Source: Spinacia oleracea (Eukaryota > Streptophyta > Magnoliopsida > Caryophyllales > Amaranthaceae). From it: DNA of 64,000 nucleotides. Both the position numbers and the translations under genes were made by a program. This document shows, piece after piece, positions 22,625 through 31,510 of this stretch. The DNA lies in contig NC_079487.1 in assembly GCF_020520425.1 (NCBI RefSeq), positions 44,647,219 to 44,711,218 on the forward strand. Direction: 5' to 3'. Each line of letters starts with the position of its first letter. The first letter of the stretch is position 1. The notes under the pieces are model-generated. The model did no database searches. It saw only the letters and a list, made by a program, of their open reading frames with translations, and was not told the DNA's origin.

Positions 22625-24552
22625 TTGCAAAATAAGTCTCCGCCCAAGCTAAAAGACTCCGGGTGTTTTTCCATATCTTTTCACATTGGCATTGTTTTTG
22701 TAGATAAAGATTTATGTGATCTAGGTGCTAGTGTGTCTGTTATGCCCTTGCTTGTCTGTGAAAAATTGAACATGGGTGAGTTGAGAGTTACCAATGTCAC
22801 TCTACAAATGGCCGACCATTCTGTAAAATACCCCTTAGGTGTTTTAGAAGATGTTCCCGTTAGAGTAGGTAAATTTTACATACTTGTGGACTTTGTTGTG
22901 CTAGATATGTAGGAAGATACTCAAATTCCCATTAGTCTAGGTAGACATTTGCTTCATACGGCGGGAGCGATTATTGATGTAAAAAGTGGGAAATTGACTT
23001 TATTTGTGGGGGGATAATAAGGTGACTTTTAATCTGAATAGTGCCTCAAAAAGTCCCATTCTAGAAGAATTTTTTTATCAAATTGATGTAGTTGATCTTA
23101 TTATGCGAGATAATGTCTCCCAATCCCTTGAAAGGGATCCTTTGGGAGCAGTGCTTTGTTTTAAATCTTCTGCAAGTGATGGTAGTTCTTGGAGCGCTGA
23201 GGTAGATGCTCTAGAGTTGGCTCTTGGAGGTGAAGAGCTTGAACTTGAAGAGAGCACCAAGGTGAAAAGGTTAGTTCGAACCGTTTGTTATGTGAAAGAG
23301 GTAAAGAAACCCAAAGTTAAACCCCTTCTCTCTAATATGAAATATGCATATCTGGATGATGAGGAGCTTTGGCATGTGATTGTTAGTACTACACTCAATG
23401 ATGGCCAATTATCTAAGCCGCTAACTATGTTGAAAAAGCACAAGAAAGCCACTGGGTATAATATTGATGATGTAAAGGGTATTAGCCTAGACTTTTTCAT
23501 GCATAGGATACATTTAGATGAAAATAAAAAAACCATGTATTCAACCCCAACATCGTCTGAACCCCATTATGCAAGATGTTGTAAAAGCTAAAGTTATTAA
23601 ACTACTTGATGCGAGTATTGTGTATGTTGTGGCAGAATACTAAATGGGTGAGCCCCGTTCAGGTAGTCCCAAAGAAAGGGGGGGACAACTGTGGTGCGAA
23701 ATGAAAATAATTAGGTGATCACAACTAGGGTAGTTATAGGATGGTGTATGTGTATTGACTATAGCCGTCTGAATGTTGCTACTAAGAAAGACCACTTTCC
23801 CCTTCTCTTAAATGATCAGATGTTAAAAAGACTAGCCTGCCATAAGTATTTTTGTTATCTGGATGTTTATTCTAGTTTTTTCCATATCCGTATACATCCA
23901 GATGACCAAGAGAAAACCACTTTTACTTGTCCCTATGGTACTTTTGCATATCGTAGGATGCCCTTTGGTATGTGTAATGCACCTGCTACATTTCAATGTT
24001 GCATGATGAGCATGTTTTCTGAGTTTATAAAGTCGATCATGAAGGTGTTTATTGATGACTTTAGTGTCTATGGTACTTTGTTTGATACTTGTTTGGTTAC
24101 TCTGACTAAATCCCTGAAAAGATGTGAAGAATGTAACCTGGTGTTAAATTGGGAAAAATGTCATTTCATGGTTACTGAAGGGGTGGTCTTAGGGAATTTA
24201 ATATCTTATAAGGGCATTCAAGTGGATCGGGTTAAGGTACAAGTGATTGAACAATTACCCCTCTAGTTAATGTGAAGGGTGTTAGAAGTTTTCTTGGTCA
24301 TACAGGGTTTTATCGACGCTTTATCAAGGATTTATCTAAAATTGTTAAATTACTGACCCAACTTCTCCTCAAGGATTCCCAATTTGTGTTTATTGATGCT
24401 TGTCTTGAGGCTTTTGACAAGATTAAACAAGCACTAGCTGATTTCTGCCTCTATCATCCGTTCTCCCGAGTGGGATCTCCCATTCGAGATTATGTGTGAT
24501 GCAAGTGATTATACGGTTGGGGATGTCCTGGGATAAAGAAATGACAAGAATT
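22625..24552 (+). pseudogene. Athila-like pol: protease, RT, start of RNase H
   Basis: 22625-22912 has the protease LCDLGASVSVMPL; Asp-Leu-Gly-Ala-Ser replaces DTG/DSG as often in Athila. 23004-23591 is the acidic linker. 23590-23715 is broken by stops and frame changes. 23715-24266 is the RT core with YRRMPFGMCNAPATF and active site FIDD in KVFIDDFSVYG. 24272-24499 has the RT thumb motif VRSFLGHTGFYRRFIKDLS. RNase H opens with CDASDY near 24500 and is cut at 24552. At least three frame changes and several stops are present. Confidence 0.85.
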
Positions 24553-24849
24553 TCTAGGGGAATACAGTTAAACATAATAACATGTGCGGAAACAATCCCC
24601 AAAGCCAGGAATCATATATAAAGCACAGATTAAGCATACTTACGTTTGAAGCGTGTTTTCCACAAATCTGTCAACGAACACGAACTTAGAACTCCACTTG
24701 TCGTTCCTCTACTTGGTTCACCGACACGATCAGATCCGTCTTGATTATCGTAGCTTAGACAATCGATCAAGATAGTTTGCTTTTGGGAAGAACTCACTTT
24801 GGAGGCACAGAGAGAATTAGGGTTCTCTGAGTCTCTAGGGTTTTGAGTA
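24553..24849 (-). repeat. Copia LTR fragment (Copia-A/B/C family)
   Basis: On the - strand this is the last 0.3 kb of the 1-kb copia LTR, ending CCCCTAGA instead of CCCCTACA. It matches 14007-14300, 27573-27870 and 62648-62950. The rest of the LTR and its element are missing: homology stops after GGGTTTTGAGTA. It separates the Athila-like element from G1. Confidence 0.85.
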
Positions 24850-25018
24850 TTCATCTATTTGTACTTGGAGATACAGGTGTATACCTGATGCGATGTATGA
24901 CGCTTGGTGCGGAAGACCGTAGCAGCAAAGGACATGCAATCAGCACGGGAGATCGCGCGCGCTGAAGATTCGCGCATGCAGCGGGCAGCGATGGGCCGGC
25001 GTACGGCGCGGGGCTGCG

Positions 25019-25026
25019 CTATATAA
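25019..25026 (+). promoter_or_regulatory. TATA box of antisense PMD gene, G1 copy
   Basis: CTATATAAGC in the context GGGCTGCGCTATATAAGCGC, followed by a conserved pyrimidine-rich leader. The G2 counterpart is GCGCTATAAAAGC at 52644. Conservation in both copies supports a real promoter directed opposite to gag-pol. Confidence 0.65.
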
Positions 25027-25426
25027 GCGCCCCTTGCCGTGCCATTTTGAGGAGCAATCTCTTGCTTTCTTGTTCTCTTTCTCTCTCAAAGGTCGAATTG
25101 TCTTCCCTTGGTCTTGTTCTTTCCTTATCCATGTAAGTATTTCATGTTTTTCTTATGAAATAACTGTAGGATTGCATGTAGTTTTGATTTTCTCTTACTT
25201 TGAAATGATGCTTGTATGCTTAAGCTTCTTGAATCTTGTAGAAGACTGTTTGATAGCCACTTGAACTTGAACTGTTGGAACTTGTAGTTTTGAATTTTTT
25301 AAAAAAATTTCTCGAATGTCGTACCTGGTATTTGTAGATAGTAGTCTCACTGGTGACCTAGCGGGGTCTCAGGTAGAGAAATAGGCTAGGATGCCTTGAT
25401 GTTGTTTTGTAGAGTTTTGAAATGCT

Positions 25427-25610
25427 GGCTTCGGCATGGGTAGCCTAGGCGTTGATGTTGAACTTGTATACCTGCTTCGGCGTGGGTAGCCTAGGCGTTG
25501 GTGTTTGAACTTGTATACCCTCTTTGGCATGGGTAGCCTAGGCGTTGGTGTTGAACTTGTATACCTGCTTCGGCGTGGGTAGCCTAGGCGTTGTGTTGAG
25601 CTTGTACTTT
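25427..25610 (+). repeat. 46-bp tandem repeat, four units
   Basis: Units starting at about 25428, 25474, 25521 and 25567 share GGGTAGCCTAGGCGTTG and GAACTTGTATACC. The G2 copy has only about two units at 53020-53090, so the array changes in copy number. Confidence 0.85.
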
Positions 25611-25724
25611 GAACTAGAGGTCCACTGGGGATTTGTTTTGAATTTTTTTTTTGACTTTGTATAGGCTAGTATAGGATAGCCCCCAGTTTAGAATTTTGAC
25701 ACGTTGTACTCCACTTGATTTAGT

Positions 25725-27112
25725 ATGCCTCGTCACACTCGGAGGAAGCTCGCCGAGTCGTCAGTGGTTTGAGCTGATGAGGAGGATGCTTCGGATGATG
25801 AAGCGGCTGCAATAAACGCGCCAGATGGGGGTATGGTTCCCCGGGAGGCGCCCACTTTTGCTGGTACTGGTTGGAGCCCTTCCGACCTGGTGTTTCGGCC
25901 AGAGTGGCACTTGTCTCAGCGGCCTCGCGCTGGCTTGGTGAGTCTCGTACTGTGTTTTGAGTTTGTATCTTGTACTTGTATAGGTTTGGAACTGACTCGT
26001 TCACCTGTAGGCCGATGGAAAGCCGTTTCGTACTTTCTGGTCCTTGGTGGAGGTTCAGAAGGCCTTTAAATCCCTTCGTGCTGATAAGGAGGCCATGGAG
26101 ACTTGTTCATAGACGGGCCTGGCTGATTTCTGGCGTGCCATGGGAGGTACTTCGAGGAGAACGGGGATCAAACCCCCGCTGTGGGCTTTGTTGGAGCGAT
26201 GGTGGGATACCACCAACACTTTCCACATGGCATGGGGGGAGATCACCATTACCCCCTTTGAGTTTGCTATGATCACGGGTCTTCCTTTTTCTGAGAGGAA
26301 TGTGACCTTTGATCCGGAGTTGACGTGGCGCTCTGCCGCTGCAAGGGACTTGCTTGGCCCCATTGTTGACTTGTCGGAGGACGACACCCATGCTTCTGTG
26401 ACGGTGATTGTGGATGCTATCTGCAGTGTGGGTGTGTCTGCGGAGCAGAGAGTTAGGCTCTTCCTCCTAGTTTTGGTGAGTAGAGTGATGGCCCCGAGTA
26501 GGAACAGTCGGGTGCATGTTAGATTCTTGTCCATTATGCGGGACTTGAGTGTTGTTTCGAGCTACAACTGGGGTGGTTTGGCATATAGCCACCTCTTGTA
26601 TGAGATGAAGCAGGCCTCCCGGACTGCGCCGGGGAGCGACCCGAGCATGGTTGCCCTGTGGAGTGTGCTGGAGGTATTTAAGACTCCTTGTACTTTGTAT
26701 GTTGTACTTTTATGTTTGTATTTGAACTTGACTGATGTTTTGCTTGCTTCTTGAAAGATTTGGATATATGAGCACTTTCCGACTTTGGCGCCAGATCGTA
26801 CTAGAGATGCGGCTTACCCGTATGCTGCCTCTTGGATAGGAGCGGTGCGCGTTAGGGTGTCTCTGGCGGCCTCCCGCAGAGCTTGGAGTGTTCTACCTGC
26901 TACCGAGGTAATCCTTTGTACTGTTTTGCTCTCTTGTATTTGTATTTGTATTGTTGCCTGAGTTGTCTGCTTTGCAGGTGGTATGGCGTCCTTTTGCCAA
27001 CGCGCTTGTACCCCTTGGGACGGAGCTGAATTAGGATCTGGAGCGCCTTAGGAGGCGTAACAGGGACAAGGCGCCTGTGGTTGATATCACTGTTGATGAC
27101 GACTCGGACTGA
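25725..27112 (+). pseudogene. Antisense plant mobile domain (PMD) gene, G1 copy
   Basis: The start MPRHTRRKLAE is shared with the G2 copy, but codon 16 is TGA (25770). Exon 1 runs to 25937 and an intron GTGAGT...TGTAG spans 25938-26010. Exon 2 (26011 to about 26672) carries the PMD core WWDTTNTFHMAWGEITITP followed by FEFAMITGLPF. An intron ends TTGAAAG before exon 3 (about 26758-26908, starting IWIYEHFPTLAP), and another ends TTTGCAG before VVWRPF (about 26978), a hallmark of PMD proteins. A later internal deletion joins this to the final acidic exon, which ends DDDSD then stop. PMD proteins include Arabidopsis MAIN/MAIL and many transposon-encoded relatives. The biochemical role here is unknown. 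Confidence 0.75.
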
Positions 27113-27572
27113 CCCTGCATGGTAGCGAGTTCCAGCTTGTCTGGGTTGATTTTGTATAGGCTGGATTGTATCGCATTTGTATGGATTTGTATGGTTTGAA
27201 ACTTGAATTTTGTATGGTTGTATGGCTTTGAACTTGAATTGGTTTGAAATTTTTTGAAGATTGGCTTTTGTATGTTTGAATGTTTGAACTTGTATGCGTT
27301 GTGTGTGCCTTGAAATTTTGTAACTATATGCATGCATGATAATTTTGCATAAAATTTGAAAAAATTTGCCCCATTTTTTCGGGTGTATATACCCACTATA
27401 AGCCCCCACTTTGACTGAGGTTTTTTGGTTAGGAAAAGCGCAAGTCAAAGTATATTCAACTCTTGCTTATGCATATGCAGACTCGACTGAGGAAGCCGAT
27501 CTAGGACTAGAATGCTTGAATTTGAAAAGAAATGACCCAAAATCTGCCCGAAGTGTTGATCCGGACTGCTTG
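27113..27572 (+). other. Downstream flank of G1 PMD gene
   Basis: Noncoding, homologous to 55390-55800. It includes repeated TTTGTATGG/TTTGAACTTG strings and GCCCCCACTTTGACTGAGG. It ends at GGACTGCTTG, the copia insertion point; G2 continues there as GGACTGCTTGAAATTGC (near 55790). Confidence 0.7.
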
Positions 27573-28241
27573 TGTAGGGGAATACAGTTAAACATAATAA
27601 CATGTGCGGAACAATCCCCAAAGCCAGGAAACATGTATAAAGCACAGATTAAGCAAACTTACATTCGAAGCGTGTTTTCCACAATAATATGTCAACGAAC
27701 ACGAACAAAGAACTCCACTTGTCGTTCCTCTACTTGGTTCACCGACACGTTCAGATCCGTCTTGATTATCGTAGCTTAGACAATTGATCAAGATACTTTG
27801 CTTTTGGGAAGAACTCACTTTAGAGGCACAGAGAGAATTAGGGTTCTACGTGTCTAGGGTTTTGAGTAATATGAATTGTGTGTTGGAAAATAATACAATT
27901 AACCTATTGTATTAAGTGATGTAACCGGCCAAGAACCAAAGGCCTTGACCGGCCACATCACGCAATCACACGGACCACACAGCCCCGCCCAGCGACACAC
28001 TGCAGGCCGAAGCCCACAGCACGCGCGCCGAGCAGCTGGGTCGTGGGCCTGCTCGCTCGCGCTGCGTTGCTTGCTGTGCGTGCTGTTGCGTGCTCGCCCA
28101 ATGGGCTGGCCTTGCTCGCCTTTGCTCGCAAGCTTGCTGGCTCGTTGGGCCTGGCACACTTACGTGCTTGGCTCGACGGGCCGGTAACTCCGATGCCCTT
28201 CGTATTCGCGATTTAATATATTTCCGATATATTATTTATCG

Positions 28242-28267
28242 CACTAGTAGAAAAAACCCTTATTGCA
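28242..28267 (+). repeat. Left terminal inverted repeat of CACTA transposon
   Basis: The first 20 bases are identical to the inverse of the right end; then one mismatch (A against G) and a further TTGCA match. It begins with the diagnostic CACTA. Confidence 0.93.
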
Positions 28268-28590
28268 GCGGGCATTTTGACCCCTGTTGCAGCGTACATC
28301 GTATGCTGCAACTGGGGGGCCTGCAACAAGTCTAAACTTGTTGTAGCGTACAATATTCGCTGCGAAAAGTGGTTTTTTGCAGCGTACATATGCCTGTACG
28401 CTGCAACAAGTGTCTAAATTTTGGCCAAAATCTTGACTTGTTGCAGCGTACAAATAGGTGTACGCTACAAAAAACCTAACCTGTTGCAGCGAACATCTAT
28501 TTGTACGCCGTAACAAGTCAAGATTTTGGCCAAAATTTACACCCTTGTCGCAGCGTACAGATATATGTACGATGTAACAAGGGTGTAAAA
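28260..28590. repeat. Left subterminal repeats of CACTA transposon
   Basis: At least eight copies of TTGCAGCGTACA or its inverse TGTACGCTGCAA occur, some degenerate (TTGTAGCGTACAA, TCGCAGCGTACAG). Arrays of this type near CACTA ends bind the element-encoded DNA-binding protein in En/Spm; the same use is inferred here. Confidence 0.85.
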
Positions 28591-29080
28591 TTATAGTTTT
28601 AGGGATACCTAGAGTGCCCAAATATAGAAACCTGTCACAACAATAATAGAATATCGCAACCTGTATAACAAATATAAAAACAATAAATGGAGTTTTGAAG
28701 ATATCCCAAAACAAAAGTGCACGTACCATATACATTTAAATATATGTATGTTCCAATTTCAACGTACGCATACATTTTAACATAGAATATTGTTCTATAA
28801 CATCTAAACTAACTCGATCAAGCGCCCTTAGGCCAATAATAAATACTTGCAACCCATTGCTCACGAACCACATCAATTTCCTCACTAGCATAAGACGTAT
28901 TCCTTGGAGTATAGACCTTTACAAAAACAAAAATTTGATGGGAGCATTAGATTAAAGAGCAGATTAAATGCAAATTAAATATCACATTTTAACATTCAAG
29001 CAACTAATGACAATGTCCTAATAGTCTAAAATACGAATCAAGAGTAAGGAAAATTAATTAATTACCTCATCTAGCCTTAG
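28590..29080. other. CACTA interior between subterminal repeats and tandem array
   Basis: AT-rich sequence with no gene apart from the exon-like fragment at 28818-28916. Confidence 0.6.
28818..28916 (-). pseudogene. Unrecognised terminal exon-like fragment in CACTA transposon
   Basis: On the - strand a TTTTTGTAAAG acceptor-like sequence is followed by 32 open codons beginning VYTPRNTSYASEEIDVVREQ and ending WPKGA before TGA. The composition looks like real protein, unlike its AT-rich surroundings. It may be the last exon of an ancestral CACTA gene or a third captured fragment. I do not recognise the family. Confidence 0.35.
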
Positions 29081-30140
29081 GTTATGCATATTAAACATGT
29101 AATAAGTTTAAAATGAGTATTAGGTTCTATAGTTCAAAGTTGGGAGCGAAAATGCCTCATTTTAGCCTAAATATGACCTACAACGACCAAACAAGCCTTA
29201 AATGTACATAAGTAGATTAGAATAATTCTTAGAAACTTAAAAATAAGCATAGTCATATAATAAGTTTAAAATGAGTCCTTAGGTTATTTAGTTCAAAGTT
29301 GGGAGCGAAAATGTCTAAATATGACCTATAACGACCCAATGAGTCTTAAATGTGCATAAATAGATTGGAATGAGTATTATAAAGTTAAAACTAAGCATAT
29401 TAATCATGTAAAAGTTTTAAAATGAGTCTTTATGTTATTTAGTTCATAGTTGGGAACGAAAATGTCATTTTAGCCTAAATATGTCCTATAATGACCAAAC
29501 AAGCCTTAAATGTGCATAAATATATTGGAATAAGTCTTAGAAAGTTAAAACTAAGCACATCTTAGAAAATGCCTTATTTTAGCCTAAATATGACCTATAA
29601 CGACCAAACAAGCCTTAAATGTACATAAGTAGATTAGAATAAGTCTTAGAAACTTAAAAATAAGCATATTAGTCATATAATAAGTTTAAAATGAGTCCTT
29701 AGGTTATTTAGTTCAAAGTTGGGAGCGAAAATGTCATTTTAGGCTAAATATGACCTATAACGATGCAATGAGCTTCAAATGTGCATAAATAGATTGGATT
29801 AAGTCTTGGAAAGTTAAAACTAATCATATGAATCATGTAGTAAGTTTGAAATGAGTTCTTAAGTTCGTTAGTTCAAAGTTGGGAGCGAAAATGTCATTTT
29901 AGCCTAAATATGACTTATAACGATCCAATTATCCTTAAATGTGCATAAATAGATTGGAACAAGTATTGAAAACTTAAAACTAATCATATTAATCATGTAA
30001 AATGTTTAAAATTAGTCCTTAGGTTCTTAGTTTAAAGTTGGGAGCGAAAATGCCTTATTTTAGCCTAAATATGACCTATAACGACCAAACAAGTCTCAAA
30101 TGTGCATAAATAGATTGGATTGAGTCTTAGAAATAAAATC
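29080..30140. repeat. 155-bp tandem array inside CACTA transposon
   Basis: Six full anchors of GTTCAAAGTTGGGAGCGAAAATG (some with one or two changes) start near 29132, 29291, 29442, 29711, 29871 and 30029. Spacing is 151-160 bp, except one 269-bp interval that holds a partial unit. Each unit also has ATATGACCTATAACGACC and GCATAAATAGATTGGA. No coding potential. Confidence 0.88.
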
Positions 30141-30473
30141 AGTTTAATACTTGTGCTTGCGAGGGGGTATTTCACAAGCAGAAGATGACTAGTTTGAATG
30201 ATGTATAAGGCTAATTATAATTATGGTAAATAAAAAGCAATTTAAAGACATACCAAGTCATTTGTCAGCATGTCCACCTTTTTCATTCCCTTGGAAAAAA
30301 CCAACGGTGACTGCACATTTGAAGCAAATTACAATTAGTACATGAAATATCAATGGAAGTCAGGTATGGTATGGAGTACTTTAGACACTTGAAGTTCTAT
30401 GTCTCATGAGATGACATATTATTAGAGAGCATAAAATTCCAGCAACATATACATAAGGCCAAGATGATCATAC

Positions 30474-30936
30474 CATTAACCAAGCTTAAAACAGCAAAAG
30501 AACTGGTATTGATTGTTGGCTGCAGCAAAGGGCCTATAACAATTGCAGGGTTTATCGACACCATATCAAGCCCATGTTCTTTAACAAAATCCCATGCAGC
30601 TTCTTCAGCCAATGTCTTTGAGAAAAGATACCACTTCTGCATAACATAAACCAGGTTTTAGTTAGTTATTTTCTGTCATACCAACCATAAAATCAGATCA
30701 AAAAATCAGATCAGAATTTAATAGCAAGTAAGTGTGCAAACCATTTGTTGTTTCTCGCAGATTTCTGGGACAGAAAACCATGTTTCATCAACTACAGTTT
30801 CAGCAGTTAGAGGTCTACCAGTGAGCAGAACTGCAGCCATTGATGATGTGAAAACTACGCGTTTAATGGTTGGGATTCTGGCGCAGGATGTAAGGACATT
30901 CAGTGTTCCTTTTACTGCTGGATCAATTAGCTCAGT
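30474..30936 (-). pseudogene. Captured cinnamoyl-CoA-reductase-like exons
   Basis: Two adjacent exons of an NAD(P)-dependent short-chain reductase of the CCR/DFR family. The first (30936-30742, 65 codons) reads from ELIDPAVKGTLNVL through RVVFTSSMAAV. The second (30636-30474) begins [18 protein letters not shown], holding the catalytic YxxxK (Tyr-Leu-Phe-Ser-Lys), then [10 protein letters not shown], and ends at the usual VLSLVNG junction. Acceptors (TTTCAG, TTATGCAG) and donors (GTTTGC, GTATGA) flank them. The nucleotide-binding N-terminal exons and the C-terminal exon are absent. Family members reduce hydroxycinnamoyl-CoA or related substrates in phenylpropanoid metabolism; this piece cannot be active. 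Confidence 0.85.
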
Positions 30937-30999
30937 CTGAAACAGGATCAGGAAAAAATGATTAACAGTTAGTAACTGCTAATTGCTAAAGTGCTTACT

Positions 31000-31500
31000 G
31001 CATTTTCATATTAGACTCGATCAACTTGAGCCCGACCCAAAAATAGAGGGGGTTGGGACAGATTTTAAGCCCAATTTGAGCCCAACCCGTCAAGAATTTA
31101 ACTTTTGTTGACCATGTTTTGGGCCAGGTGAGAGTAAAGCTAGGGCTTTACATGCATCCCTTCAAAAACTTTCGGCTTCAGAGACACTGCCAACAACCAA
31201 GGCACCCAAATAAAAAAAAAAAAAATTCTTCATGATGAATATCAGTCATTCAACTCCTTCTGCACTAATGTTAGCAGTTCATATTGCATTACAGTTATAA
31301 ACGCACTAAAGAACTACATTATCTCAATCAACCACTATTTTCCCGATCCGCTATTCTGAAGGACTATTCATAGGACTGAACCCACATACCAAATTAGAAA
31401 CGGGGTCTCCAATAAACACCAAATTCCGCTGTGGAGATATATTCTTTAAAGTTGGAACACAGACACATGATAACTTATCCTACTAACAACAGGAAGTATG
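31000..31500. other. CACTA interior between the two captured genes
   Basis: Noncoding sequence with a poly-A run (about 31211-31225) and GAGCCCGACCC/AGCCCAACCCG strings. No exon could be recognised after the last transporter exon at 31511. Confidence 0.55.
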
Positions 31501-31510
31501 TTTTTCGAAC

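Larger units (their letters stand above)
19950..24552 (+). mobile_element. Athila-like Ty3/gypsy element, decayed and truncated
   Basis: An LTR end (about 20591) is followed by a PBS of the Athila type, then gag, zinc knuckle, protease, RT and the start of RNase H, all on the + strand. RNase H, integrase and the 3' LTR are missing beyond 24552, where a copia LTR fragment begins. The left LTR edge is not resolved. The element has several stops and frame changes and cannot encode its proteins. Confidence 0.85.
24850..25724 (+). other. Upstream region of antisense PMD gene, G1 copy
   Basis: Noncoding. It contains the TATA box at 25019-25026, a pyrimidine-rich leader (CTCTTTCTCTCTCAAAGGTCG near 25075) and the start of an intron-like stretch after CATGTAAGTATTT (25131). 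A 46-bp tandem repeat lies at 25427-25610. The G2 copy (52480-53227) has the same order. Confidence 0.65.
24850..27572 (-). mobile_element. Gypsy G1, 3' portion (carries antisense PMD gene)
   Basis: This segment parallels 52490-55800 of G2 in order and sequence: a TATA-containing upstream region, a PMD gene on the + strand, then a shared tail ending GGACTGCTTG. In G2 this block lies between the - strand pol and the 3' LTR, so here it is the 3' part of a second Tat-like gypsy element. Its 3' LTR (expected near 24850) is missing. Copia-B interrupts it at 27572; its 5' part resumes at 43959 after a deletion. Confidence 0.75.

Noticed and set aside
27031..27448. - strand frames of 121-182 codons overlapping the PMD 3' flank
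   Set aside because: Antisense shadow of the PMD gene and its repeat-rich downstream flank; Lys/Asn/Gln-rich with no domain.
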